Origin: Sulfonitrofixus sp039714575
GTDB taxonomy: Bacteria > Campylobacterota > Campylobacteria > Campylobacterales > Sulfurimonadaceae
Reading direction: 5' to 3'
NCBI GenBank assembly: GCA_039714575.1
Contig: JBDLJE010000086.1
Location: 1 to 5,620, forward strand
DNA: 5,620 nucleotides
Below are positions 1-5,509 of the stretch, in pieces. Within the stretch, counting starts at the first letter, position 1; each line of letters opens with the position of its first letter. The position numbers and the translations under genes were made by a program. Below the pieces are notes generated by a model that saw only the letters and a list, made by a program, of their open reading frames with translations, was not told the origin of the DNA and ran no database searches.

Positions 1-129
1 ATCTTGGACAGAGAGTTCAATGGTGAAGTTTAGTGGTGAGTTCATCGTAACGCTGTAGAGTTCACCATCTATGGCGTTGTCTATACGTGTTAACAGTTCA
101 GCTGTTTTGTCCGCGAGTAGAGGTTTCAT
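1..129 (-). CDS. Unrecognised protein, N-terminal 43 residues (gene runs off the left edge)
   Basis: An open frame starts with ATG (complement of 127-129) and stays open for 43 codons to the window edge, so the 3' end is missing. A good Shine-Dalgarno (AGGAAA, about 5 bases before the ATG) supports this start. The peptide begins MKPLLADKTAELLTRIDNAI and continues with a stretch containing DGELYSVTMNSPLNF and TIELSVQD. It looks like a short amphipathic helix followed by beta-strand-like segments. There is no signal peptide or membrane segment in the visible part. I do not recognise the family and assign no function. It lies downstream of nrdA on the same strand, but the nrdA terminator and a 141-base spacer separate them, so it probably has its own promoter. 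A small cytosolic protein is plausible. Confidence 0.6.
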   Translation of the reverse strand, partial: MKPLLADKTAELLTRIDNAIDGELYSVTMNSPLNFTIELSVQD

Positions 130-149
130 GGGTTTCCTGTCTTGGTGGA

Positions 150-205
150 GAGGGACACAGCTTTCCTTTCTCGCTCTGTTCAAAGAGTGAAAGTTGCTGT
201 CCCCC
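150..205 (-). other. Imperfect long stem-loop in the spacer between nrdA and the partial gene
   Basis: Four short complementary blocks nest inside one another: GAGGG/CCCCC (150-154 with 201-205), ACAGC/GCTGT (157-161 with 196-200), CTTTC/GAAAG (166-170 with 189-193) and CTCT/AGAG (174-177 with 184-187). They are separated by small internal loops, with a 6-base apical loop at 178-183. Pairing is best on the minus strand, where the outer block has a G-U instead of an A-C. On that strand it would lie in the 5' leader of the partial gene, ending about 20 bases before its start codon. It is not followed by a T run in either useful direction, so it is not a standard terminator. It could be a leader structure or part of a dispersed intergenic repeat. 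Confidence 0.4.
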
Positions 206-224
206 TGCTGGAGGGCTCCTAATT

Positions 225-252
225 AAAAATCAAAAATCAAGCATCAAAAATC
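225..252. repeat. Three short direct repeats AAAAATC
   Basis: AAAAATC occurs at 225-231, 232-238 and 246-252. Read on the minus strand these are successive GATTTTT units immediately after the nrdA terminator hairpin, so they provide up to three T tracts that could reinforce release of RNA polymerase. The unit is simple and AT-rich and may also be slippage-derived. Confidence 0.6.
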
Positions 253-269
253 CTAAGGCAAAGCCTTAG
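243..269 (-). terminator. Intrinsic terminator of nrdA
   Basis: A perfect 7-bp inverted repeat, CTAAGGC (253-259) and GCCTTAG (263-269), has a 3-base loop. It starts one base after the nrdA stop codon. In the minus-strand direction it is followed by GATTTTTGAT and then by more T tracts. A stem flush with the stop and followed by U residues is the expected form of a Rho-independent terminator, and it closes the purB-nrdA unit. Confidence 0.75.
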
Positions 270-270
270 C

Positions 271-2637
271 CTACTGACAGCCTACACATTCCATTGAGCG
301 GTCTTCGACATCATTGTTCGCCTCAGGCGATTGTGAACGCAGGTAGTATGTTGACTTGATACCCAGCTTCCACGCCAGCATATAGATGTCGTTGAGGTAC
401 TTACCGCTTGCTTTGTCAAGTGTGATAAAGATGTTAAGACTCTGTCCCTGGTCGATCCACTTCTGACGGATAGCACCGGCTTTAATAAGGATACGCTGGT
501 CAAGATCATACGCCGGCGTATAGTAGGACCACGTCTCAGGGCTCAATTTAGGCACGACAACAGGAATGAGGCCGCTAAGGTTCTCTTCGTACCATTTACG
601 CTTATAAACAGGTTCTATGGCTTGTGTAGTACCTGTTAAGATAGAGATCGACGATGTAGGAGCGACCGCCATCAGGTAGCCGTTACGCATACCGTTCTTC
701 TTAATGGTCTCACGAAGCTCATCCCACTCGTAAGCAGAAGCGAAAAGACCGCCGCGATCGACAAGGTTACGAACTTCGGCATTGGCATGGTCCATCGGCA
801 AGATACCGCGGCTCCATTTAGAGCCTTCAAATTCAGGATAAGAACCTTTTTCTACAGCAAGCTCGGAAGATGACTTGATAGCGTTATAACTAACGGCTTC
901 CAACACTTCATCGATCTTGTCAAAGTGCTCCTGGCTTCCCCATGCCAGTCCAGCCTCAGCTAACATCTGTGCTTCACCCATAACACCCAAACCGACTGAA
1001 CGTGTCTTGAGGTTAGTACGTTTTACCTTTTCAAGCGGATAGAAGTTAAGATCGATAACATTGTCCAAACAGCGCATTGCAGTCGGAACGATACGTTCTA
1101 TATTCTCTTTCGTGTTAATACGAGAGAGGTTGACCGATGCCAGGTTACAAACAGCTGTTGCCCCGTCGATCTTCTCTTTTTCAACGATGAAGACCTGCTG
1201 ACCGCCGATGCTGTCAAGAGCCGTTACCTTGTTAGCCGGTTTTTCGATCCCGCTGTCCACTTTGACGATCTCGTCCTCTTCGTAGGTCAGGAACTGACCG
1301 TCTTCAAACTTGAGTTTGATCAGATAGTGGTTAGGGGCAGTGTTTTGGAAGATCTCAGTACAGAGGTTAGAACTTCTAATGATCCCGGTATGGTCATTCG
1401 GATTGGCGCGGTTAGCGTTATCTTTGAAACACAAGAACGGACTGCCAGACTCAAAGTAAGAGGTCAAGATCTTACGCCAGAGGTCTTTTGCTTTGAGCTT
1501 CTCTTTTAAGATGCTCTCATCATTTTCAAAGGCGATGTACTGCTTTTCAAATGCTTCACCGTGAAGGTTGGTCAGTTCACGTACCTGGTAAGGGTCGAAA
1601 AGTGTCCAGATGCCATCTTCTTGAACACGCTTCATAAAGAGGTCGCTGATCCAAAGAGATGGGAAAAGATCGTGTGCACGGCGACGCTCTTCACCCGAGT
1701 TCTTTTTAAGATCAAGGAAGTCGTTGATGTCGATGTGCCAAGGCTCAAGGTAGACAGCGATGGCACCTTTACGTGTACCAAGCTGATCTACAGCGATAGC
1801 AACATCATTGGTGATCTTCAGAAACGGTACGGTACCGCCGGCTGCATTTTGGTGACCGTCGATGAACGAACCGATAGAACGAACCTGTGTCCAGTCCCAA
1901 CCGATACCGCCGCCGAATTTGGAGAGCAGCGCCATCTCTTTATAGCCGTCAAAAATACCTTCGATGTTGTCCGGAGTCGAGCCGATGTAACATGAGCTGA
2001 GCTGGTGGCGAGGCGTACGTGCATTAGAGAGTGTCGGGGTTGCCAGCATCACTTCAAACTGAGAGATCATGTCATAAAACTTGATCGCCCACTCTTCTCT
2101 GTTCTTTTCGTTCTGTGCCAGGAACATTGCTATGCCCATAAACATATGCTGCGGGAGTTCTATAGGGTTGCTCTCTCCATCTTTAATAAGGTAACGGTCA
2201 TAAAGCGTTTTGACACCAAGGTAGTTGAAAAGCATGTCGCGTTCAGGAACGATGTGTTTGTCCAGCGCCTCAAGGTCATACATGTCACGAAGGCCGAGAA
2301 GGATGCGCCCCTCTTTCTCGCCGCGTTTGAAATACTTCTCTAAGCTGCAATAGCCTGTAAAACCATTCACCTGGTGGTACAGGTCAAACAGAAACAGACG
2401 TGATGCGACAAAGGTCCAGTTAGGTGCATCGATGTCGATCTTGTCAACGGCTGTTTTGATCAGCGTCTCCTGTATGGCTTTTGAGGTGATGCCGTCTTGG
2501 AAGTGCAGCTGGGCATCAACTTCAAGTTCACTCTGGCTGACACCTGCAAGGTCTTTTACGGCAGCAGCAGTATACTTTTGGATCTTTGAGATATCGAGTG
2601 TTTCACGTCGACCGTTACGTTTTAAAATCGTGATCAT
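271..2637 (-). CDS. nrdA: Ribonucleoside-diphosphate reductase class Ia, alpha (large) subunit
   Basis: NrdA reduces ribonucleoside diphosphates to deoxyribonucleotides in the cytosol, using a radical delivered by NrdB, which is not in this window. The 788-residue protein is complete; E. coli NrdA has about 760. Residues about 1-95 form an ATP-cone (ITILKRNGR at the start), the overall activity site. The ten-stranded barrel follows. The redox cysteines are C216 (QLSSC) and C497 (AVCNLASVNL). The finger-loop motif is N424-L-C426-T-E428, with C426 the thiyl radical site. Y764-Y765 match the radical-transfer tyrosines. The C-terminal tail ends CVGC (C784, C787), the pair that re-reduces the active site. 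The spacing C426-C497 is about 50 residues longer than in E. coli or human enzymes as I recall them. The ATG has AAGGGA upstream. The gene follows purB by 55 bp with no visible terminator, so cotranscription is likely. Confidence 0.97.
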   Translation of the reverse strand: MITILKRNGRRETLDISKIQKYTAAAVKDLAGVSQSELEVDAQLHFQDGITSKAIQETLIKTAVDKIDIDAPNWTFVASRLFLFDLYHQVNGFTGYCSLEKYFKRGEKEGRILLGLRDMYDLEALDKHIVPERDMLFNYLGVKTLYDRYLIKDGESNPIELPQHMFMGIAMFLAQNEKNREEWAIKFYDMISQFEVMLATPTLSNARTPRHQLSSCYIGSTPDNIEGIFDGYKEMALLSKFGGGIGWDWTQVRSIGSFIDGHQNAAGGTVPFLKITNDVAIAVDQLGTRKGAIAVYLEPWHIDINDFLDLKKNSGEERRRAHDLFPSLWISDLFMKRVQEDGIWTLFDPYQVRELTNLHGEAFEKQYIAFENDESILKEKLKAKDLWRKILTSYFESGSPFLCFKDNANRANPNDHTGIIRSSNLCTEIFQNTAPNHYLIKLKFEDGQFLTYEEDEIVKVDSGIEKPANKVTALDSIGGQQVFIVEKEKIDGATAVCNLASVNLSRINTKENIERIVPTAMRCLDNVIDLNFYPLEKVKRTNLKTRSVGLGVMGEAQMLAEAGLAWGSQEHFDKIDEVLEAVSYNAIKSSSELAVEKGSYPEFEGSKWSRGILPMDHANAEVRNLVDRGGLFASAYEWDELRETIKKNGMRNGYLMAVAPTSSISILTGTTQAIEPVYKRKWYEENLSGLIPVVVPKLSPETWSYYTPAYDLDQRILIKAGAIRQKWIDQGQSLNIFITLDKASGKYLNDIYMLAWKLGIKSTYYLRSQSPEANNDVEDRSMECVGCQ

Positions 2638-2692
2638 TTTTTCCCTTGGCGCATAATTTTTTGTAATTCATTGTTCTGTAATAATAATAGCT

Positions 2693-4021
2693 TTACTTGA
2701 AAACCCGTTTAAAGATCGCGTCTACGTTTTTAGTGTAGTAATCATAATTAAAACACTCACGAATGGCATCTTCGTCCAGACTCTCACGAAGCTCTTCATC
2801 TGCTAACAGGTGGTTAAGGTAAAGACTCTCACCATTCTCATCTGTAGTTGCTTTTCCTTGCTGGATCTCTTCCCATACTTTCATCGCGTTGCGCTGCACA
2901 ATACGGTAGGCATCTTCACGGCTGACACCCTGAAGCGGAAGTTCAAGAAGTACACGTTGTGAGAAGACCAAACCACCCGTTAAGTTTAAGTTTTTCATCA
3001 TGTTCTCAGGAAAAACTGTAAGGTTAGCGATAACGTTATTCATACGGTGAAGCATAAAGTCTGATGTGATTAAAGAGTCGGGTAACCAGAAACGCTCATT
3101 TGAAGAGTGAGAGATATCACGTTCATGCCATAAGGCCATGTTTTCCATCGCTGGGTTAGCGTAAGCGCGAATTGTACGAGCAAGACCTGTTATGTTTTCT
3201 GTTAGGATGGGGTTGCGTTTGTGAGGCATTGCAGAAGAACCTTTTTGCCCTTTTGCAAAATACTCTTCTGCCTCATATACTTCTGTTCTTTGTAGGTGTC
3301 TTACTTGAACAGCAAACTTCTCAACTGAAGAAGCAAGTAGTGCTAAGGCTGTAGCAAGACGAGCATATCTATCTCTGTGAACAACTTGATTTGAACATGG
3401 CTCGGGCTTAAGACCAAGTTCTGCCATTGCATACTCTTCAAGCTCAAGTGGTGCGTGTGCAAAGTTGCCCATTGCTCCTGAGATTTGTCCTACCGAAATT
3501 ACGTCCATTGTCTGTTCTAAGTTGGTAAGGTGACGAGCCATTTCATCATACCAAACAGCCAAAGTCAAACCAAAAGTAATTGGTTCACCATGGATACCAT
3601 GAGATCTTCCAACCATCAAAGTCATCTTATGTTCTAAGGCACGTTTTTTGATAGACTCCATTAGCATCTTAACATCATCAATAATAATGTTCAAAGAATC
3701 TCTCATCTGAATAGCTACACCAGTATCAACGGCATCAGAACTTGTCATACCATAGTGAAACCATCTTGACTCTTCACCTAGACTTTCTGATACGCTTGTA
3801 TTGAATGCGATCAAGTCATGTTTAGTTATCGCTTCGATCTCTTCAATACGTTCTACTGAAAAAGTTGCGTTCTTAACAATCTTATCGGCATCTTCTTGAG
3901 GAATCTTTCCTAGTTTAGCCCATGCTTTTACTGCTGCTTTTTCTACTTCCAGCCATGCTGCATATCTTGCGTGTTGTGTCCATTTGTCAGACATCTCTTT
4001 TCTGGCATAACGTTCTACCAT
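2693..4021 (-). CDS. purB: Adenylosuccinate lyase
   Basis: PurB acts twice in purine synthesis. It splits SAICAR to AICAR plus fumarate, and adenylosuccinate to AMP plus fumarate. It is a cytosolic homotetramer of the fumarase/aspartase superfamily. The 442 residues are a normal full length for the short bacterial (Bacillus-like) form. The start MVERYARKEMSDKW is the family's usual N terminus. H68 (ITKHDLIAF), H89 (HYGMTSSD) and H141 (GRSHGIHGEP) fall at the positions of the known active-site histidines. The superfamily signature GSSAMPHKRNP lies at 261-271, and one of S262/S263 is the catalytic serine. An AAGGA Shine-Dalgarno (complement of 4027-4031) lies 5 bases before the ATG, supporting this start. 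It is first in the minus-strand unit and is transcribed divergently from the pseudouridine synthase. No damage is seen. Confidence 0.97.
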   Translation of the reverse strand: MVERYARKEMSDKWTQHARYAAWLEVEKAAVKAWAKLGKIPQEDADKIVKNATFSVERIEEIEAITKHDLIAFNTSVSESLGEESRWFHYGMTSSDAVDTGVAIQMRDSLNIIIDDVKMLMESIKKRALEHKMTLMVGRSHGIHGEPITFGLTLAVWYDEMARHLTNLEQTMDVISVGQISGAMGNFAHAPLELEEYAMAELGLKPEPCSNQVVHRDRYARLATALALLASSVEKFAVQVRHLQRTEVYEAEEYFAKGQKGSSAMPHKRNPILTENITGLARTIRAYANPAMENMALWHERDISHSSNERFWLPDSLITSDFMLHRMNNVIANLTVFPENMMKNLNLTGGLVFSQRVLLELPLQGVSREDAYRIVQRNAMKVWEEIQQGKATTDENGESLYLNHLLADEELRESLDEDAIRECFNYDYYTKNVDAIFKRVFK

Positions 4022-4041
4022 TTTGTTCCTTTGTACTTTTT

Positions 4042-4047
4042 AGTATA
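4042..4047 (-). promoter_or_regulatory. Candidate -10 box for purB-nrdA
   Basis: The minus strand reads TATACT here, five of six matches to the sigma-70 -10 consensus. No good -35 is seen, which is common in Campylobacterota. Transcription would start near 4035, giving a very short leader of roughly 14 bases that still includes the AAGGA ribosome site. The position upstream of the first gene of the unit is right, but the evidence is only the hexamer. Confidence 0.35.
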
Positions 4048-4061
4048 GTGATCTTCTTAGA

Positions 4062-4067
4062 TATAAT
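4062..4067 (+). promoter_or_regulatory. Candidate plus-strand -10 box (TATAAT) ahead of the 18-bp inverted repeat
   Basis: A perfect TATAAT is preceded by phased T runs (around 4021, 4030 and 4037), the pattern that replaces a -35 box in Campylobacterota promoters. Transcription would begin near 4073-4075, exactly at the left arm of the inverted repeat. It could drive the pseudouridine synthase gene with a 5' hairpin, or a very short hairpin RNA. It overlaps the purB promoter and leader region on the other strand. Confidence 0.4.
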
Positions 4068-4072
4068 TCTGC

Positions 4073-4125
4073 AAAACCTTCAATTAAATATCCTCTGATC
4101 TGTAGCTATTTAATTGAAGGTTTTT
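4073..4125 (+). repeat. Perfect 18-bp inverted repeat with terminator-like T run, between divergent genes
   Basis: The left arm AAAACCTTCAATTAAATA (4073-4090) and right arm TATTTAATTGAAGGTTTT (4107-4124) are exact reverse complements separated by 16 bases. The right arm runs into TTTTTATT, so a plus-strand transcript would form a long AU-rich hairpin followed by U residues. That resembles an intrinsic terminator, yet neither neighbour ends here: both genes start on either side. It may therefore terminate a short transcript begun at the TATAAT box, attenuate the plus-strand gene, insulate the two promoters, or act as a DNA operator. The symmetry is certain; the role is open. Confidence 0.85.
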
Positions 4126-4143
4126 ATTGAGAATCGACATATT

Positions 4144-4149
4144 TATGAT
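4144..4149 (+). promoter_or_regulatory. Candidate -10 box directly upstream of the pseudouridine synthase gene
   Basis: TATGAT matches five of six -10 positions. Transcription would start near 4156 and give a leader of about 25 bases that includes the AAAGGGA ribosome site (4167-4173). If used, it would lie downstream of the inverted repeat and free the gene from any termination there. No convincing -35 is spaced correctly: a TTGAGA at 4127-4132 is too close. Confidence 0.3.
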
Positions 4150-4180
4150 ACAAAAAACAGTCTAACAAAGGGATTAAAAA

Positions 4181-5092
4181 ATGCCGTTTATTCACAAGCA
4201 GTTTCAGGTTGAAAACAAAACGCCGGCTTTCCTTTTTCTTATCAAAGAGTTGGGGTTTACACACAAGCTTGCTCAACGAATGATCTCAAAAGGCCGACTG
4301 CTTTGTAATGGTGAATATGTAGTTAAAGACTCTTTCCAACTTCAAGGCAAAGTTGAGCTTATAGATTTTGAAGCAGCCTCGAGAGGATTAAAACCGATCT
4401 TTGTTACTAACGACTTTGCATTTTTTGACAAACCGTCCGGTGTTTTGATCCACCCGCAAAATCGTCATACTCCCTACTCTCTTATTGATGAGATAAAACA
4501 TCACTTCGGACACGATGCTAACATCACACACCGTATTGACCAGGAGACTAGCGGTCTGGTGTTAAGTGCAAACAATAAAGAGAGTGAGCGCACGCTTAAA
4601 ATGATGTTTGAAAACCGTCAGATGAAGAAGCGATATGTTGCGTTGGTCCATGGACATCTTTCAAAAGAGACATATATTGAAGCACCTCTTTTGAGAGCGC
4701 AGGATGAAAGCGCTTTGGTACGAATGGTTGTAAAAGTTCACGAAACCGGAAAGCTTTCCCAGACAAACATTGTTCCAATAGAGTATTTTCCTGATCTGGA
4801 CATGACATTGGTCGAGGCACATCCACGGACAGGGAGACAACATCAGATCAGGGTTCATTTGTTTCACGTGAAACATCCTATTGTCGGTGACCCGATCTAT
4901 GGTCAAAAAGAAGAGGACATTGTTCGCTTTCTAGACAGAGAGATCACTCCTGAAGAACGCAGAGAGTTGTCTGGTGCAACACGGCTTTTACTTCATGCTT
5001 CACAACTTGGATTTGATTATGAGGGCAATCATTATGATATTCATTCGGAAGTAGATTTCCAGGCGTTAGCTTTGAAGGAAGTTTCTAGATAG
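4181..5092 (+). CDS. RluA-family RNA pseudouridine synthase with N-terminal S4 domain
   Basis: Enzymes of this family isomerise specific uridines in rRNA (or tRNA) to pseudouridine. The 303-residue protein is complete and of normal length. Residues about 14-60 form an S4 RNA-binding domain. The catalytic motif H117-R-I-D120 is followed by QETSGLVLSANN, and D120 is the catalytic aspartate. K150-R-Y152 matches the conserved K/R-x-Y block. R216-T-G-R-Q-H-Q-I-R224 and the following HP-VGDPIYG complete the active-site region. AAAGGGA lies 7 bases before the ATG. The gene diverges from purB, as I recall for C. jejuni Cj0022c. The target uridine cannot be told from sequence, so no Rlu letter is assigned. 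Codons 227-232 contain a perfect parS site, so this coding stretch may be under a second, DNA-level constraint. Confidence 0.93.
   Translation: MPFIHKQFQVENKTPAFLFLIKELGFTHKLAQRMISKGRLLCNGEYVVKDSFQLQGKVELIDFEAASRGLKPIFVTNDFAFFDKPSGVLIHPQNRHTPYSLIDEIKHHFGHDANITHRIDQETSGLVLSANNKESERTLKMMFENRQMKKRYVALVHGHLSKETYIEAPLLRAQDESALVRMVVKVHETGKLSQTNIVPIEYFPDLDMTLVEAHPRTGRQHQIRVHLFHVKHPIVGDPIYGQKEEDIVRFLDREITPEERRELSGATRLLLHASQLGFDYEGNHYDIHSEVDFQALALKEVSR
4860..4875. promoter_or_regulatory. parS: parS centromere-like site (ParB-binding)
   Basis: TGTTTCACGTGAAACA is a perfect 16-bp palindrome identical to the canonical bacterial chromosomal parS consensus. ParB (Spo0J family) binds this site, spreads around it as a CTP-dependent clamp, and together with ParA and SMC segregates and organises the origin region. 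The site lies in frame inside the pseudouridine synthase gene and is read as Leu227 (last two bases) through His232 (first two bases): L-F-H-V-K-H. Intragenic parS sites are usual in bacteria and generally cluster near oriC. The parA/parB genes are not in the window. A 16-base exact match is very unlikely by chance in a window this short. My recollection is that some Campylobacterota use sites that depart from the consensus, so binding needs confirmation. Confidence 0.85.
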
Positions 5093-5180
5093 CCATTTCT
5101 CTTTGCAGTCTTTTGAGCATATCTAGCTTTATTGACCTCCCTTTCCTTTTTTTCTCCGCAAAAAAACGAAACCAAAAAAG

Positions 5181-5205
5181 CTCTCGAATCGGCTTTACCC
5201 GAGGG
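5181..5205. repeat. Short hairpin CTCTCG/CGAGGG
   Basis: CTCTCG (5181-5186) can pair with CGAGGG (5200-5205), with one G-U on the plus strand, around a 13-base loop. It is one of several small stems in the spacer. No T run follows directly, so it is not a clear terminator. Confidence 0.35.
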
Positions 5206-5223
5206 CATTTCCTTTGGTCACGG

Positions 5224-5239
5224 GTCGGTAGCTACCGAC
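5224..5239. repeat. Perfect 16-bp palindrome
   Basis: GTCGGTAGCTACCGAC is fully self-complementary with no loop. A loop-less palindrome of this length suits a dimeric DNA-binding protein, or it may be the core of a palindromic intergenic repeat. No gene start lies close enough to call it an operator. Confidence 0.75.
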
Positions 5240-5298
5240 TACTCTCCTTCCGTTCTTTCTCTCCCTAAAAACGACTAACTCGCTATGCTCAAACAAAG

Positions 5299-5313
5299 CC
5301 GTTTTTTTAACGG
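5299..5313. repeat. Short hairpin CCGTT-TTTTT-AACGG
   Basis: A 5-bp stem CCGTT/AACGG encloses a loop of five T residues (five A on the other strand). It lies just after the motif TCGCTATGCTCAAA, which is also seen near the left end of the window. Confidence 0.5.
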
Positions 5314-5386
5314 TCGTTCCTTCACTACAGTCGACTCTGCAGATGCTTCGAAAAAAGAGCAAGTGGTAACGCACTGATTTGAATCT

Positions 5387-5402
5387 AAAAGCTTACGCTT
5401 TT
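5387..5402. repeat. Short hairpin AAAAGC-TTAC-GCTTTT
   Basis: A perfect 6-bp stem encloses a 4-base loop. In either reading direction the A/T arms make it resemble a weak bidirectional terminator, but the stem has only two G-C pairs. Confidence 0.5.
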
Positions 5403-5426
5403 GACTTAGTTAGAGTATTGTCGACT

Positions 5427-5509
5427 AGTTACTGCGTCTTGGTACAGCGACTGAAGCCGGAGGGGTTTCGTGACTCTGAGTATTTGATACTTTTAACAGT
5501 AACTGTACC
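5427..5509. repeat. Two overlapping inverted repeat pairs
   Basis: AGTTACTG (5427-5434) is complementary to CAGTAACT (5497-5504), and GGTACAG (5441-5447) to CTGTACC (5503-5509). The right arms overlap, so the two pairings are mutually exclusive. The palindromic ACAGTAACTGT (5496-5506) is part of the same cluster. The arrangement allows alternative folds, or simply reflects a symmetric repeat unit. Confidence 0.45.

Noticed and set aside
87..269. A 60-codon plus-strand open frame across the left spacer
   Set aside because: It overlaps the start of the minus-strand gene, the stem-loop and the nrdA terminator, has no ribosome site, and its peptide is low-complexity at the end.
1150..1360. An intein in NrdA between the two active-site cysteines
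   Set aside because: The extra stretch is only about 50 residues, has no splice-junction Cys/Ser with terminal His-Asn, and no homing endonuclease domain.
1561..1995. A 144-codon plus-strand open frame opposite nrdA
   Set aside because: It lies wholly antisense to a clearly coding, highly conserved part of nrdA. It has no ribosome site and no recognisable motif. The same holds for the other antisense frames in nrdA and purB.
2599..2614. A second parS-like sequence, TGTTTCACGTCGACCG, in the start of nrdA
   Set aside because: The first ten bases match parS but only two of the last six do (12 of 16), so the palindrome is broken. It is explained by coding for R10-R-E-T in nrdA. I treat it as coincidence.
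2638..2692. A promoter in the 55-bp purB-nrdA gap (TATTAT-like repeats on the minus strand near 2681-2689)
   Set aside because: The hexamers lie in a simple ATA-rich stretch with no supporting element. No terminator separates the genes, so cotranscription is the simpler reading.
4661..4906. Minus-strand open frames within the pseudouridine synthase gene, one reading MFHVKQ
   Set aside because: They are antisense to a conserved enzyme. The MFHVKQ peptide is simply the palindromic parS site read from the other strand.
5085..5126. Terminator for the pseudouridine synthase gene (CTAGATA/TATCTAG)
   Set aside because: The stem is only 7 bp, AT-rich, has a 28-base loop and includes the stop codon. 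Only a weak T stretch follows, so it is mentioned but not called.
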